Below, piece by piece: positions 33,286 to 44,090 of a stretch of 64,000 nucleotides of DNA (its first letter is position 1; every line of letters begins with the position of its first letter). The stretch is from Paracoccaceae bacterium. Lineage in GTDB: Bacteria > Pseudomonadota > Alphaproteobacteria > Rhodobacterales > Rhodobacteraceae. The position numbers and the translations under genes are program-made. Below the pieces are notes generated by a model. It did no database searches. It worked only from the letters and a program-made list of their open reading frames with translations, and had not been told where the DNA came from. Location: assembly GCA_024742455.1 (NCBI GenBank), contig JANSYL010000002.1, forward strand, positions 310,001-374,000, read 5' to 3'.

Positions 33286-34397
33286 AAGACCTGCAGCATT
33301 CCGCAGACGCATCCACCGTCGAAGAGGCGATGGCCGCGCAGAATTACGAACAGGCCATCGTCGACAGCGAAGGCGCGACCGCGCTGGCCATGCAGAACAC
33401 CCTGCTGACGCCGCGCTTCTACACCACCGATTTCGACGAGATGGACGCCATCGACGTTTCACCCGTCCGCGAAGACTGGGATGTGCTCATCGGCCAGATG
33501 CAGGCCGATCCGAACAAGGGCCATTTCAAGAAGAACGAGGACTGGGACCATATCGACTGGGAAGGGATGGAGCCCAAGCTGAAGGCCGAATTCATCGATT
33601 TCCTGGTGTCTTCCTGCACCGCCGAGTTTTCGGGCTGCGTGCTTTACAAGGAAATGAAGCGGCGCGGGAACAATGAAGACATCGTCACCCTGTTCCAGCT
33701 GATGGCCCGCGACGAGGCGCGGCATGCCGGTTTCATCAACGATGCCCTGCGTGAAGCAGGGATCGCGGTGAACCTCGGCTTCCTGACGCAGAAGAAGAAA
33801 TACACCTATTTCCGGCCCAAGTTCATCTACTACGCCACCTATCTGTCGGAGAAGATCGGCTACGCCCGTTACATCACCATCTATCGCCACCTCGAGGCGA
33901 ACCCGGAACATCGGTTCCACCCGATCTTCAAGTGGTTCAAGGAATGGTGCAACGACGAGTTCAGCCATGGCGAAGCCTTTGCGCTGCTCATGAAGACCGA
34001 CCCGAAACTGACCTCGGGCGGCAATGTCTGGTGGATCAAGTTCTTCCTGACGGCGGTCTATTCCACGATGTATGTCCGCGATCACCAGCGCCCGGCGTTC
34101 CACGCGGCCCTTGGCGTGGACCCGGATTGGTACGCGCATGAGGTCTTCACCAAGACCTCGGAGATTTCCAAGCAGGTCTTCCCGATCACGCTGGATATCG
34201 ACCATCCGCGCTGGCAGCGGGGTCTGGAACGCCTGCAGAAGGCCAATGCCGATCTTGCCGAGGCAAAGCAGTCCGGCAACATCTTCAAGCGGATCGGCGC
34301 CTCGGCGCGGGCCGCCTCGGCCTTCATCAGCCTCTACACCATCCCCGCCAAGCAGCATGATGTGCCGGTCAGCACCCGACTGGAGCCCGCGTACTGA
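33282..34397 (+). CDS. acsF: Mg-protoporphyrin IX monomethyl ester oxidative cyclase AcsF
   Basis: AcsF is the oxygen-dependent diiron enzyme that forms ring E of protochlorophyllide. The 371-residue product carries the carboxylate/histidine ligands in CTAEFSGCVLYKEMKRR, MARDEARHAGFIND and EWCNDEFSHGEAFALL. The ATG at 33282 overlaps the bciE stop. No bchE (the anaerobic cyclase) is present in the window. Confidence 0.96.
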   Translation: MKDLQHSADASTVEEAMAAQNYEQAIVDSEGATALAMQNTLLTPRFYTTDFDEMDAIDVSPVREDWDVLIGQMQADPNKGHFKKNEDWDHIDWEGMEPKLKAEFIDFLVSSCTAEFSGCVLYKEMKRRGNNEDIVTLFQLMARDEARHAGFINDALREAGIAVNLGFLTQKKKYTYFRPKFIYYATYLSEKIGYARYITIYRHLEANPEHRFHPIFKWFKEWCNDEFSHGEAFALLMKTDPKLTSGGNVWWIKFFLTAVYSTMYVRDHQRPAFHAALGVDPDWYAHEVFTKTSEISKQVFPITLDIDHPRWQRGLERLQKANADLAEAKQSGNIFKRIGASARAASAFISLYTIPAKQHDVPVSTRLEPAY

Positions 34398-35209
34398 TGT
34401 TCGACTCGCCCTGGATCGCGGCCGCCTTGGCCCTTTTCCTCTGGTGGTTCTCCACCGGGGCGATCCTGCTGGCAGTGCGCCGCGCCGACCGGCATGGCCC
34501 GGCCGCGCGTATCTGGGCGGTGCTGTGGCATCTGCCGATCCTGGTTCTGGCCGGGGTCGGCTTTCTCGACAGTCTCGATCAGGCCACGGTCGGCGGGGTT
34601 TATCTGGGCTTTCTGTCCGCGCTGGCGCTGTGGGGCTGGATCGAGCTGACCTTCCTGACCGGGGTGGTCACCGGCCCGGTCAGGACCATCCTCGAACCCG
34701 GCGTCCCGGAATGGGAACGGTTCATCCGCGCCTGGGGCACCGTCGCCTATCACGAGATCCTGCTCGCCGTGACCCTTCTGACCATGATCGTGCTCAGCTA
34801 CGGGCAGGCGAACACCATCGCGGTGCTCACCTTCGGCGTGCTGTTCGGTGCCCGGGTATCGGCCAAGCTCAACCTCTATCTCGGGGTGCGCAAGATCAAT
34901 GTGGAGTTCATTCCCGAACCCCTCAATCACTTGCCCAGCCATTTCCGCACCGCACGGATGAACTGGCTTTTCCCGATCTCGATCACCGCGCTCAGCGTCG
35001 CGACGGGCCTGTGGCTCGAACGGCTCTGGGTCGCGGAGAGCGCGGCCGACATCGTCGGCTACGCTCTTCTCAGCGCCCTGACCGCGCTGGCCCTGCTGGA
35101 ACACTGGTTCATGGTGCTTCCGCTTCCCGATGAAAAACTCTGGCGTTGGATGTTGCCCGCGCGGCCCCAGCCCCCCCAAGCGATAACGACAAGCGAGGAT
35201 GCCCGATGA
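34397..35209 (+). CDS. puhE: Photosynthetic complex assembly protein PuhE
   Basis: PuhE is a polytopic membrane protein conserved in puh operons and reported to influence bacteriochlorophyll level and complex formation. The 270-residue product has about seven membrane spans, with [20 protein letters not shown] and [19 protein letters not shown] as recognisable family segments. It overlaps acsF by 1 nt and hemA by 4 nt. Confidence 0.9.
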   Translation: MFDSPWIAAALALFLWWFSTGAILLAVRRADRHGPAARIWAVLWHLPILVLAGVGFLDSLDQATVGGVYLGFLSALALWGWIELTFLTGVVTGPVRTILEPGVPEWERFIRAWGTVAYHEILLAVTLLTMIVLSYGQANTIAVLTFGVLFGARVSAKLNLYLGVRKINVEFIPEPLNHLPSHFRTARMNWLFPISITALSVATGLWLERLWVAESAADIVGYALLSALTALALLEHWFMVLPLPDEKLWRWMLPARPQPPQAITTSEDAR

Positions 35210-36417
35210 ATTTTGACAAGATGTTCCAGGCCCAGTTGGACTCCCTGAAGGAAGAGGGCAACTATCGCGTCTTCGCCGAATTACAGCGCGAATGCGGGTC
35301 GTTTCCGCGCGTCAAGAATCACAACGGCACGCAGGACAAGGTCACCGTCTGGTGTTCAAACGACTATCTGGGGATGGGTCACCACCCCGACGTGATCGGC
35401 GCAATGGTCGAAACCACGCAATCCTGTGGCGCGGGCGCGGGCGGCACACGCAACATCTCGGGCAATGCCTATCACCACAAGCGGCTGGAAGACGAACTGG
35501 CCGATCTCCACAACAAGGAAGCGGCGCTGCTGTTCACCTCGGGCTATGTGTCTAACTGGGCGGCGCTGTCGACGCTCGGGGCACGCCTGCCCAACGCGGT
35601 GATCCTGTCGGATGCTCTCAACCATGCCTCGATGATCGAGGGAATCCGCCACGCCCGCTGCCAGAAGGTGATCTGGGAACACAACAACCCCGAGGATCTC
35701 GACCGGAAACTGGCCGCGCTGCCGGCCAATTCCACGCCCATCGTGGCCTTTGAATCCGTCTATTCGATGGATGGTGACATCGCCCCCATCGCCGAGATTC
35801 TGGATGTCTGCGAGAAACATGGCGCGATGTCCTATATCGACGAAGTCCATGCCGTTGGCATGTATGGCCCGCGCGGCGGTGGCGTGGCTGAACGCGAAGG
35901 TCTGATGGACCGGATCACCCTGATCGAAGGCACGCTGGGCAAGGCCTTCGGCGTGGTCGGTGGCTACGTCACCGGGTCACATGCGCTGTGCGATTTCATC
36001 CGGTCCTTCGCCTCGGGCTTCATCTTCACCACCGCGCTGCCGCCTTCTGTCGCGGCCGCCGCCACAGCGTCGATCAGGCACCTCAAGCAAAGCTCGGTCG
36101 AACGCGACATGCAGAAGCGCCAGGTAGCGCGGCTGCGTGCCCGGCTGGATGCCGAGGGCATCCCGCATGTCCGCAATCCCTCCCACATCATACCGGTGAT
36201 GGTGAAGGACCCGGTGAAGTGCAAAATGCTGTCCGACATCCTGATGGAACAGTTCGGCATCTACGTGCAGCCCATCAATTATCCGACCGTGCCCAAGGGC
36301 ACCGAGCGTCTGCGTTTCACGCCGGGCCCGCTGCACACGGACGAGGATATCGATTACCTCGTCATGGCGCTGTCGACCCTGTGGAAGCAATGTGCGATCG
36401 CCCATGCCGTGGCCTGA
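35206..36417 (+). CDS. hemA: 5-aminolevulinate synthase HemA
   Basis: HemA condenses glycine and succinyl-CoA to 5-aminolevulinate (Shemin pathway), the first step of tetrapyrrole synthesis. The 403-residue PLP enzyme shows [25 protein letters not shown], the [10 protein letters not shown] motif and the PLP-binding lysine in [13 protein letters not shown]. The ATG at 35206 overlaps the puhE stop, so ALA supply is coupled to the puh-acsF transcript. Confidence 0.97.
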   Translation: MNFDKMFQAQLDSLKEEGNYRVFAELQRECGSFPRVKNHNGTQDKVTVWCSNDYLGMGHHPDVIGAMVETTQSCGAGAGGTRNISGNAYHHKRLEDELADLHNKEAALLFTSGYVSNWAALSTLGARLPNAVILSDALNHASMIEGIRHARCQKVIWEHNNPEDLDRKLAALPANSTPIVAFESVYSMDGDIAPIAEILDVCEKHGAMSYIDEVHAVGMYGPRGGGVAEREGLMDRITLIEGTLGKAFGVVGGYVTGSHALCDFIRSFASGFIFTTALPPSVAAAATASIRHLKQSSVERDMQKRQVARLRARLDAEGIPHVRNPSHIIPVMVKDPVKCKMLSDILMEQFGIYVQPINYPTVPKGTERLRFTPGPLHTDEDIDYLVMALSTLWKQCAIAHAVA

Positions 36418-36493
36418 GGCGCGGATTTGATTTGACCGTCAAGGGCAGACCACCTAGCCAGAATCGGGGACCAAGGAATTGGGAGACGAAACC

Positions 36494-36973
36494 ATGAATC
36501 ACATCCGTACCGCTCTGGCTGCCACGCTGTTTTTGATGCTGGCCTCACCGGCTGCATTCGCGCAGGACGTGACCGGTGACGCAGCCAATGGCGAGCGCCT
36601 GTTCAACCAGTGCTCGACCTGCCACAACGTCACGAATGCCGAGGGCGATGTCCTGGCCGGGCGTCCGAACATGCGGACCGGCCCGAACCTTTACGCCGTG
36701 TCCGGCCGCACAATCGGCAGCATCGAGGATTTCCGTTATTCCGACGGTCTGATCGCTTTGGGCGAAATGGATATGGTCTGGGATCAGGCGAACTTCATCG
36801 CCTATGCACAGGATCCCACCGGCTTCATCCGCGAGGCCTCCGGCAACAACCGGCTGCGCGGCGCGATGGCGTTCCGTGCGCGTTCGGAACAGGACGCGGC
36901 TGATCTCTATGCCTATCTGCGCTCCCTCGCACCCGTCGAGGAAGAGGCCGGGGAGGCCGCGCAGGAGGGCTGA
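36494..36973 (+). CDS. cycA: Periplasmic cytochrome c2 (CycA)
   Basis: Cytochrome c2 shuttles electrons between the cytochrome bc1 complex and the oxidised reaction centre or oxidase. The 159-residue precursor has a signal peptide cleaved after AAFA (residue 23), the haem motif CSTCH at 40-44, and Met125 (RGAMAF) as likely sixth ligand. A C-terminal Glu/Ala-rich tail extends beyond the usual fold. It sits 76 nt after hemA, the Rhodobacter-type arrangement. Confidence 0.94.
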   Translation: MNHIRTALAATLFLMLASPAAFAQDVTGDAANGERLFNQCSTCHNVTNAEGDVLAGRPNMRTGPNLYAVSGRTIGSIEDFRYSDGLIALGEMDMVWDQANFIAYAQDPTGFIREASGNNRLRGAMAFRARSEQDAADLYAYLRSLAPVEEEAGEAAQEG

Positions 36974-37020
36974 GCCACCTTCGGCGCAAGGCGCGAAGAC
37001 TTTCGCGTCCGAACGGATCG

Positions 37021-37052
37021 GGGCGCCCTGCGATGGGGCGCCTCTATTCTTT
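37021..37052 (+). terminator. Terminator after cycA
   Basis: GGCGCCC and GGGCGCC form a 7-bp stem with a 7-nt loop (37022-37042), followed by TCTATTCTTT. It ends the bchF-to-cycA transcript. The T-rich part overlaps the convergent bchO 3' end. Confidence 0.8.
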
Positions 37053-37937
37053 CTGAGGTGCCGTTTCGTTGCGCGGGTCACGCACGGGTGCGAGAAACTG
37101 ATCGAGCGCCTCGGCCACGCGCTCCGGCGCTTCCTCCTGCGCGATGTGACCGACCCCCGGCAGGATTTCCAGACGCGCCCGGGGGAGAGCCTCGGCCACG
37201 CGCTCCGCAACCTTGATGGGCACGGCACCGTCCTTCTCGCCATGCAGCATCAGCACCGGCACGTCCACACGCGGCAGCGCCGCGCCCAGGGCATCGAGCG
37301 ACCATTGCGCCATCATCGACAGCGCCCCGTCCACATGCCGACGGTTGCCGATCAGCCGGGCATAAAGCTGCAGATCCTCTTCGGGCAGCACGCTTCCGGC
37401 AGATTTGATGATCCCCCGCACCTGAGTTATCGGCACGGCGGCATGAGCGATCATGAAGGCGGTCAGCGGGTTCAGCGCCATGGCCCGCGCCAGGATCGGA
37501 AAGAGCCACCCGGCAGTGCCTTCGAAATTTTCCAGTGCCCCGTTGATGACCACCAGCCGATCGGCTGACAGCGACCCGTCAAGCTGCAACTGCAACGCGA
37601 TTGCGGCCCCGGCGGAATGGCCGATAATGGCTTTCGGTTGCCACCCTTCCTGCGTGACCAGAACGGCAATATCGGCGGCGACCTGCGGCAGGCGGGTGCG
37701 ACCGCGCGGGCTTTTCGTGTAGGCGTGGCCCGGCAGATCGACGGCGATCACGCGGAAGTCGCGGGCAAGCCCAGGAACGATCTTGTAGAAGGAATGCAGC
37801 GATGCCCCCGCACCGTGGAGCAACAGCAGATCGGGACCCTCGCCCCTGATCTGCACATGCCAGCGATGCGGTGCACAGGGCACGATCCGGCTGAAGGCCC
37901 GGCCCGGCCAGTCTTCGGGTGGCAGGCCGGCCGTCAT
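37044..37937 (-). CDS. bchO: Alpha/beta hydrolase BchO
   Basis: BchO is a conserved PGC hydrolase-fold protein linked to the magnesium chelatase genes; its substrate is not settled. The 297-residue product has the oxyanion segment LLLLHGAGASLHSFYK, the nucleophile elbow GHSAGAAIALQ and a C-terminal GVGHIAQEEAP histidine. It overlaps bchD by 4 nt. Confidence 0.9.
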   Translation of the reverse strand: MTAGLPPEDWPGRAFSRIVPCAPHRWHVQIRGEGPDLLLLHGAGASLHSFYKIVPGLARDFRVIAVDLPGHAYTKSPRGRTRLPQVAADIAVLVTQEGWQPKAIIGHSAGAAIALQLQLDGSLSADRLVVINGALENFEGTAGWLFPILARAMALNPLTAFMIAHAAVPITQVRGIIKSAGSVLPEEDLQLYARLIGNRRHVDGALSMMAQWSLDALGAALPRVDVPVLMLHGEKDGAVPIKVAERVAEALPRARLEILPGVGHIAQEEAPERVAEALDQFLAPVRDPRNETAPQKE

Positions 37938-39649
37938 GCCGGGTTGAGCGATGCGTCCACCGCTGCCGACAGGCTCCGCGCGTCGGCGCGCGGCAGGGGC
38001 AGATAGGGTACGCCCATCTCGCCCGCCAGACCGTCAAGGCCACGTGTCGGACGCAGCCCGGTATCGATTACCAGCCCCGGCACGCCTTGCGCCCGGATCG
38101 CGCGCGCCATCAGCGACGCATCCGCAGCAGCCTGTCCGCGATTGGCCGCGCCGCTCAGATCGACATTGGCACGTCCATCGGTCAGCAGCGCCACCGAAGG
38201 CGTCATGCCCTTGCCCTTGGCCAGCCCCGCCAGTTCGAGCGCCGATTTCAATCCCGAGGCCAGCGGGGTTCCCCCACCGCCCGGCAATCCCGCCAAGCGC
38301 CGCTTGGTCTGCACCAGTGACCGGGTGGGCGGCAAAAGGATATCGGCCCCAGTGCCCCGGAACGCGACCAGCGCAACATGATCGCGGCGGGAATATGCCT
38401 CGCCCAGCAAAAGTTCCACCGCGCCCTTGGCCTCGGCCAGCCGCGCCATGGCGGATGATCCGGACGCATCGACGACGAAAATGATCGCCCGGTCCGAGGT
38501 TTCCTGGAACCTGCGCACCCGGATGTCGGACATGCGGATGTGCAGAAGCTTGTCCTTGTTGATCGCCACGGCGCGCCGCATCGGCTGCCACGGCGCGGCT
38601 GCGCGCAGCGTGGCGACCAGATCGACCCGCGCATCGCCGCCGATCCGGCCGGGGCGTGAGGGCAATGGCCGTCCGCGATGGTTGCCTTTCTTGGCCGCGC
38701 CCGACCCGCTGGCCGAAGCGGAGGGTCGCGCGGCCTTTCCCGCCTGCAGGCGGGCCAGAAGATCGGGCGGCAGCATTGCACGGGCGGCTTCCAGCAGCAG
38801 CTCCACCGGCGGCAGGTCGAGCGTTTCGTCCTGCTCCGTCTCCTCCGGCGGCGGCTGATTGTCAGGGTCCGGGGTTTGCGGCTCGGGCGGTGTGTCGTCC
38901 TGTGCCTCCTGCTCTGGCGCTTCGGGGATCTGCGTGGCCCGGGGGGCCAGCACCAGCTCGATCGCGGTCAGCAGATCGGATTGCTCGATCTCGGTCTCAC
39001 CCGACAGGGCTGCCGAGGCGCGCGCAACCGCCAGCGCCTGCATCGGCGCCCGCAAACTGTCGATGCCGAGGCGAAAGGCCACCTGCGCCAGTTCGGCGAT
39101 GACGGCCTCGGGTACCTCTACATGGGGCAGGCGCGCGCGGGCGTCCCGCAGGGCGTCGCGATCAATCGACAGATCAAGGGCTTCGGACAGGGGAATGTCG
39201 GAAAGGTCCAGATGAATGGCGAGCCGATCCACCAGGGATGATGGCAGGCGTTCGTCCGGTTCCGCCCCTTCATCCAGTGCGATCAGCCCGTGGCGCACCG
39301 GTCCGTCCAGCGCCGAGGCCAGACGCGCGGCAAAGCCCGCGCTCGCGCGTTCGGCCATCGGCAGGATCATGACCGTGGGGTCGGCCAACAGGCCGCGACT
39401 GCGCACAAGGTGACCTTCGGCCAGCGTTGCCGCCAGATCGACACCACCGAACAGCGCATCGTCGGCCAGATTGATGTTGAGACGGGCGGCGCGCTGCCCC
39501 GCCAGGGCCAGCTCCAGCCCGGCCATCACCCGGTCGCGGGCCGGTCCGACCCGGGCCCGCAGCCAGATTCCGCCCAAGGCCGCCGGGTCCAGCGCGAACA
39601 GCGCGACCGCCAGATTGGCGTTCAGCCAGCGGGCCTCGGCTTGGCTCAC
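37934..39649 (-). CDS. bchD: Magnesium chelatase subunit BchD
   Basis: BchD partners BchI in the ATP-driven ring that activates BchH. The 571-residue protein has an N-terminal degenerate AAA+ region, a linker very rich in Pro, Glu and Asp (about residues 240-285), and a C-terminal integrin-I-like domain with the MIDAS motif [19 protein letters not shown]. It overlaps bchI and bchO by 4 nt each. Confidence 0.95.
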   Translation of the reverse strand: MSQAEARWLNANLAVALFALDPAALGGIWLRARVGPARDRVMAGLELALAGQRAARLNINLADDALFGGVDLAATLAEGHLVRSRGLLADPTVMILPMAERASAGFAARLASALDGPVRHGLIALDEGAEPDERLPSSLVDRLAIHLDLSDIPLSEALDLSIDRDALRDARARLPHVEVPEAVIAELAQVAFRLGIDSLRAPMQALAVARASAALSGETEIEQSDLLTAIELVLAPRATQIPEAPEQEAQDDTPPEPQTPDPDNQPPPEETEQDETLDLPPVELLLEAARAMLPPDLLARLQAGKAARPSASASGSGAAKKGNHRGRPLPSRPGRIGGDARVDLVATLRAAAPWQPMRRAVAINKDKLLHIRMSDIRVRRFQETSDRAIIFVVDASGSSAMARLAEAKGAVELLLGEAYSRRDHVALVAFRGTGADILLPPTRSLVQTKRRLAGLPGGGGTPLASGLKSALELAGLAKGKGMTPSVALLTDGRANVDLSGAANRGQAAADASLMARAIRAQGVPGLVIDTGLRPTRGLDGLAGEMGVPYLPLPRADARSLSAAVDASLNPA

Positions 39650-40647
39650 GCCAGAACCTCCTCCACCGTGCGGGAGACGCGGGTGGCCGATCCGGCCTCG
39701 TCCAGCGGGTCGCGGCGCAATCGGTGGCGCAGGGCCGACGGGGCGACAAGGCGGATATGCTCGCGGCTCACCGATGGCGCGCCGTCAAAGGCGGCAAAGG
39801 CCCGCGCGGCACGCAACAGGGTCAGCTCGCCGCGCAACCCGTCCGAGCCAAGCGCCACGCAAAGCTCGGCGCAATCGCGCAGGATTGCGTCGGAGGCATC
39901 GACCACAGGCAACGCGGCGCGGGCCGCAAGGATACGGTCACGCAGGGCCAGGTCTTCGCCATGCCAGGCTGCGGTGAAGGCGATGGGGTCGCGGTCGTAG
40001 GCATCGCGGCGGCGCACAACCTCGATCCTTGTATCGATGTCTTTCGGGCTGGCCACCTCGACCGACAGGCCGAACCGGTCCAGAAGCTGAGGACGCAGCT
40101 CGCCTTCTTCGGGGTTGCCCGAGCCCACCAGGACGAACCGCGCGGCATGGCGGATGGAAAGCCCTTCACGCTCCACGACGTTCTGTCCCGACTGGGCCAC
40201 GTCAAGCAGCAGATCGACCAGGTGATCCTCCAGAAGGTTGACCTCGTCGATATAGAGATACCCGCGATTGGCCCGCGCCAGCAGGCCCGGTTCGAACGCC
40301 TTTTGGCCCTGTGTAAGGGCCTTTTCGATATCCAGTGCGCCCACGACGCGGTCTTCGGTTGCGCCGAGCGGAAGGTCGATCACCGGGGTGGGTTTCTCGA
40401 CCACCGCCCGGTCCTCGACCTTGGCCCAATCGGGAATGTCAGCCTCGGCTGCCGAGTTCACGGGGCAGCCCGCCACGGCTTCGATCGGCGGCAGCAGCGC
40501 GGCCAGCCCGCGCACGGCGGTGGATTTGCCGGTGCCCCGGTCGCCGAATACCAGAACGCCCCCGATGCCGGGGTCGATGGCCGTCAGCACCATGGCACGT
40601 TTCATCTCGTCCTGGCCGACGATGGCGGAGAAAGGGAATGCGGTCAT
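39646..40647 (-). CDS. bchI: Magnesium chelatase ATPase subunit BchI
   Basis: BchI is the AAA+ ATPase of magnesium chelatase. The 333-residue product begins [20 protein letters not shown] and has Walker [15 protein letters not shown], Walker [15 protein letters not shown] and the sensor region [20 protein letters not shown]. It overlaps both crtA and bchD by 4 nt. Confidence 0.96.
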   Translation of the reverse strand: MTAFPFSAIVGQDEMKRAMVLTAIDPGIGGVLVFGDRGTGKSTAVRGLAALLPPIEAVAGCPVNSAAEADIPDWAKVEDRAVVEKPTPVIDLPLGATEDRVVGALDIEKALTQGQKAFEPGLLARANRGYLYIDEVNLLEDHLVDLLLDVAQSGQNVVEREGLSIRHAARFVLVGSGNPEEGELRPQLLDRFGLSVEVASPKDIDTRIEVVRRRDAYDRDPIAFTAAWHGEDLALRDRILAARAALPVVDASDAILRDCAELCVALGSDGLRGELTLLRAARAFAAFDGAPSVSREHIRLVAPSALRHRLRRDPLDEAGSATRVSRTVEEVLA

Positions 40648-41372
40648 TCGGCGGCTACCTTCATCTCTGTCTGGTGGAGCGGCACCTGGGGCGTCTGACC
40701 TTCCCAGGTGCCTTCAATGGCATCGACCCGGAACCGGGCGTAAAGCTCTTCTGAGAACAACCGTCCCTCGCGCACGGCACGGATGGCCTCGGCATGGGGT
40801 CCATCGGCCCGGGCGAATTGCGCCATGGTGGACGTGTCGGGCCAGATCGAAAAGGTGACCTGCCGGAACAGCGGCGCCTCGCCGATTCCGATCTTGAACA
40901 GCACGTTGGGGTCAGCCCCGATGGCCTGCGTGATCGACGGCTCATGCTTCCAGAACCGCAATGCGCGGCCCGGCCGGATACTGGCCCGGGTCATCGCCGC
41001 GATCGGGCCATCGGGCGTGGCGGCGGCATCGGAGACAAAGGGCGCGATCCCGCCCCATTGGCCGCGACTGGAACAGGGTGTCAGGAATATCGTCAGCCGT
41101 TCTTCGGCGCGCGCGGAGTAGCGGCGGAACACGTCCGCCCCGAAAAATGCGCGGCGCGCGGTGTCATGGTCGGGCCATGTCGCCAGGATCGCGTAGACGG
41201 CAGTGTTGGGGATCGGGGTGAACCCCTCGCCCGTGCCCGACCCGCACAGCTTGGCGGTGCCGATTCCCTTCACGCGGGACAATGCCCCCCGCGCAAGCCC
41301 CATCTGCGCAAAGGCCCATAGGCGTGCGCTCAGAGGCCCGAAGCGGAACAGGCTCAAGGTTACGGATTGCAT
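40644..41372 (-). CDS. crtA: Spheroidene monooxygenase CrtA
   Basis: CrtA introduces the keto group that turns spheroidene into spheroidenone in the presence of oxygen. The 242-residue product begins [20 protein letters not shown] and contains [17 protein letters not shown]. The ATG at 41372 is preferred over the ATG at 41387 because GGAG, inside the first codons of the longer form, lies 9 nt before it. The 41387 start would lie against a PpsR palindrome. Confidence 0.93.
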   Translation of the reverse strand: MQSVTLSLFRFGPLSARLWAFAQMGLARGALSRVKGIGTAKLCGSGTGEGFTPIPNTAVYAILATWPDHDTARRAFFGADVFRRYSARAEERLTIFLTPCSSRGQWGGIAPFVSDAAATPDGPIAAMTRASIRPGRALRFWKHEPSITQAIGADPNVLFKIGIGEAPLFRQVTFSIWPDTSTMAQFARADGPHAEAIRAVREGRLFSEELYARFRVDAIEGTWEGQTPQVPLHQTEMKVAAE

Positions 41373-41388
41373 GGCCGGTCTCTCCATG

Positions 41389-41406
41389 TGTCAACTTAGT
41401 CTGACA
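41389..41406. promoter_or_regulatory. PpsR/CrtJ palindrome, crtA side
   Basis: TGTCAACTTAGTCTGACA is an exact TGT-N12-ACA match 17 nt upstream of the preferred crtA start. It would control crtA-bchI-bchD-bchO. Confidence 0.86.
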
Positions 41407-41474
41407 TATTGTCCCCCAGATGGAAAGGGAAACCTGCCCCTAATGCCTTGGCAAACCGGCCCTGTATCGCATAT

Positions 41475-41492
41475 TGTCAACTAGACCTTACA
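41475..41492. promoter_or_regulatory. PpsR/CrtJ palindrome, crtI side
   Basis: TGTCAACTAGACCTTACA is an exact match 15 nt before the crtI ATG. The two sites in this divergent region are 68 nt apart, which fits looping or independent control of crtA and crtI. Confidence 0.86.
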
Positions 41493-41506
41493 GACCGAGG
41501 CACAGA

Positions 41507-43060
41507 ATGACCGATTCCAACATGCCCGATGGGGCGCCGTCCCAGGCCATCGTGATCGGCGCGGGCCTCGGCGGCCTCGCCTCCGCCATGCGGCTTGGAG
41601 CCAAGGGCTACCGGGTTACCGTGCTCGACAAGCTCGACCGTCCGGGCGGGCGCGGGTCGTCGATTACCCAAAGCGGGCACCGGTTCGACCTCGGACCGAC
41701 CATCATCACCGTCCCGCAAATCTACGAGGATCTCTGGGCCGCCTGCGGGCGGGATTTCCACGCCGACATCACGCTCAAACCGATGGACCCGTTCTACGAG
41801 ATCCGGTTCCCCGATGGCGAAACCTTCACCGCGCGCCAATCTACCGAGGCAATGGAGGCCGAGGTTCATCGCCTGTCGCCGCGCGATGTCAAAGGCTATC
41901 GCCGCTTCATGAAGGATGCCGAACGCCGCTATGTCGTGGGGTTCGAGGGCATGCTCCTGAAACCCATGCACCGGATATGGGAAACGCTGAAGGTCCTGCC
42001 CGAGTTTGCCCTGCTGCGCGCCGACCGGTCGATCCTCGGCCTCGCCAAGGCCCGCGTGCGCGACCCGCGCCTGCGCATGGCTCTGTCCTTCCACCCGCTC
42101 TTCATCGGTGGCGACCCGATGCATGTGACATCGATGTATGCGCTGGTCGGTTACCTCGAGAAACAATTTGGCGTCCACTACGCGATGGGCGGGGTGCAGG
42201 CCATCGCCGATGCGATGACCCGCGTGATCGAGGCGCAGGGCGGACAGATGCGTCTGGGCGAAACCGTGGATGAAATCCTGATCGACAAGGGCGCCGCCCG
42301 GGGTGTGCGGACGACGAAGGGCGAAACGCTGCATGCCCCGCTTGTCGTCAGCAATGCCGATGCGGGCCACACCTATGCCAAGCTCCTGCAGAAGCAGCGG
42401 CGACGTCGCTGGACCGACGCGAAACTGAAAAGCCGGAAATGGTCGATGGGACTTTTCGTCTGGTATTTCGGCACCCGGGGCACGCGCGGCCAGTGGGCCG
42501 ATGTGGGCCATCATACCATTGTCAGTGGCCCCCGCTACGAAGGCCTGCTGAAGGACATCTTCATCAAGGGCCATCTGGCCGAGGACATGAGCCTTTACGT
42601 CCATCGCCCGTCTCTAACCGATCCGAGCTGCGCGCCTGAGGGCGACGATACCTTCTATGCGCTGTCACCGGTGCCGCATCTGGGCCATGACACACCGGTC
42701 AACTGGGCGACGGAAGGTGAGGTTTATCGCAGGAAGGTCGCGAAGGTCCTCGAAGGACTGATCCCCGGTTTCGAGGACAAGATCACCGCGTCGCGCTTCT
42801 TCACCCCCGAAACCTTCCGTGACCGGTACCTGTCGCCCAACGGGTCGGGCTTTTCCATCGAGCCGCGCATTCTGCAAAGTGCCTGGTTCCGCCCCCACAA
42901 TGTCAGCGAAGAGGCAAGCGGCCTGTTCCTTGTGGGTGCAGGCACCCACCCGGGCGCGGGTGTGCCGGGCGTGATCGCCTCGGCCGAGGTGATGGCGGGC
43001 ATGGTGCCCGCCGCGCCGCATCCCATCGACCTGACGACACCGAAACTGGCCGCCGAATGA
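41507..43060 (+). CDS. crtI: Phytoene desaturase CrtI
   Basis: CrtI is the FAD desaturase that converts phytoene to neurosporene (or lycopene). The 517-residue product shows VIGAGLGGLASAMRLGAKGY, RPGGRGSSITQSGHRFDLGP and the C-terminal signature GLFLVGAGTHPGAGVPGVIA. The ATG at 41507 follows a GAGG element; the longer frame would start inside a PpsR site. It overlaps crtB by 4 nt. Confidence 0.95.
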   Translation: MTDSNMPDGAPSQAIVIGAGLGGLASAMRLGAKGYRVTVLDKLDRPGGRGSSITQSGHRFDLGPTIITVPQIYEDLWAACGRDFHADITLKPMDPFYEIRFPDGETFTARQSTEAMEAEVHRLSPRDVKGYRRFMKDAERRYVVGFEGMLLKPMHRIWETLKVLPEFALLRADRSILGLAKARVRDPRLRMALSFHPLFIGGDPMHVTSMYALVGYLEKQFGVHYAMGGVQAIADAMTRVIEAQGGQMRLGETVDEILIDKGAARGVRTTKGETLHAPLVVSNADAGHTYAKLLQKQRRRRWTDAKLKSRKWSMGLFVWYFGTRGTRGQWADVGHHTIVSGPRYEGLLKDIFIKGHLAEDMSLYVHRPSLTDPSCAPEGDDTFYALSPVPHLGHDTPVNWATEGEVYRRKVAKVLEGLIPGFEDKITASRFFTPETFRDRYLSPNGSGFSIEPRILQSAWFRPHNVSEEASGLFLVGAGTHPGAGVPGVIASAEVMAGMVPAAPHPIDLTTPKLAAE

Positions 43061-44082
43061 TGGACGCCGCCGATCTCGCCCATTGCCGCGCGGCGATCCA
43101 GGAAGGATCTTATTCCTTCCATGCCGCCTCGCGGCTGCTGCCGGGAGAGGTGCGTGATGCGGCACTCGCGCTCTATGCCTTCTGCCGGATAGCCGATGAC
43201 GAGGTCGATAACGGCATCCACAAACCCGCCGCCGTGCTGCGACTGCGCGAACGGCTGGACCTGGCCTATGCCGGAACCCCCATCGATGCTCCGGCCGACC
43301 GCGCCTTTGCCGCGATCGTGGCGGAGTATGACATGCCGCGCGCGCTGCCCGAGGCGTTGCTCGAGGGGCTGGCCTGGGACGGGATGGGTCGCCGCTATGC
43401 GTCGCTTGGCGATCTGCGCGCCTATTCCGCGCGCGTCGCCTCGGCGGTCGGGGCGATGATGTGCGTGCTGATGCGCATCCGTGACCGGCACGCGCTCGCC
43501 CGGGCCTGCGATCTGGGCGTGGCGATGCAGCTGACCAATATCGCCCGCGATGTCGGTGAGGACGCCCGCGCCGGGCGGCTCTACCTGCCGACTGACTGGT
43601 TCGCCGACCAGCGCCGCGACGCTGAGGCGTTTCTGGCCGATCCGCGCCCCGACCCGGGCATTCGCCGCATGGTCAAGCGCCTGCTTTTCGAGGCCGACCG
43701 GCTGTACTGGCGGTCCGAACCCGGCATCGGGCGCCTTCCCGTGTCGGTCCGGCCGGGGATATTCGCAGCGCGCTATTGCTACGCGGCGATCGGGTCCAGG
43801 CTCAGGCGGCAGGATTTCGACAGCGTGACGACCCGCGCTTTCACCACGCGGCCGCACAAGATCGCGCTGCTGGGTCTGTCGGTCGCCCGCGCCGCGACGC
43901 AAACGATCCTGCCTGAAAGCCCGGTGATCTATGCACCGGCCTTGCCGGAAACGCAGTTTCTGGTCGACGCCGCTGCCGCGCCCGACACCGCGCGGGCAGA
44001 GTGGAGCGATCGTGTTCTGGGCGTTCTGGGCCAGCTGGAGGCGCAGGACCGGATGCAGCGGGGGCTGGACCACGCCGTCTGA
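43057..44082 (+). CDS. crtB: Phytoene synthase CrtB
   Basis: CrtB joins two GGPP molecules to phytoene. The 341-residue product has the prenyltransferase motifs FCRIADDEVDNG (DxxxD) and LTNIARDVGEDARAGRLYLP. Start overlap with crtI indicates coupling. Confidence 0.95.
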   Translation: MMDAADLAHCRAAIQEGSYSFHAASRLLPGEVRDAALALYAFCRIADDEVDNGIHKPAAVLRLRERLDLAYAGTPIDAPADRAFAAIVAEYDMPRALPEALLEGLAWDGMGRRYASLGDLRAYSARVASAVGAMMCVLMRIRDRHALARACDLGVAMQLTNIARDVGEDARAGRLYLPTDWFADQRRDAEAFLADPRPDPGIRRMVKRLLFEADRLYWRSEPGIGRLPVSVRPGIFAARYCYAAIGSRLRRQDFDSVTTRAFTTRPHKIALLGLSVARAATQTILPESPVIYAPALPETQFLVDAAAAPDTARAEWSDRVLGVLGQLEAQDRMQRGLDHAV

Positions 44083-44090
44083 TGGGTTAG

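Noticed and set aside
36418-36493. An FNR-like TTGAT...GTCAA sequence upstream of cycA
   Set aside because: The half-sites are separated by 6 nt, whereas the FNR consensus needs 4, so it was not called a regulatory site.
37044-37937. Reading bchO as a general esterase or haloperoxidase
   Set aside because: Although the fold is generic, its 4-nt overlap with bchD and position after bchI-bchD identify it as the PGC gene bchO.
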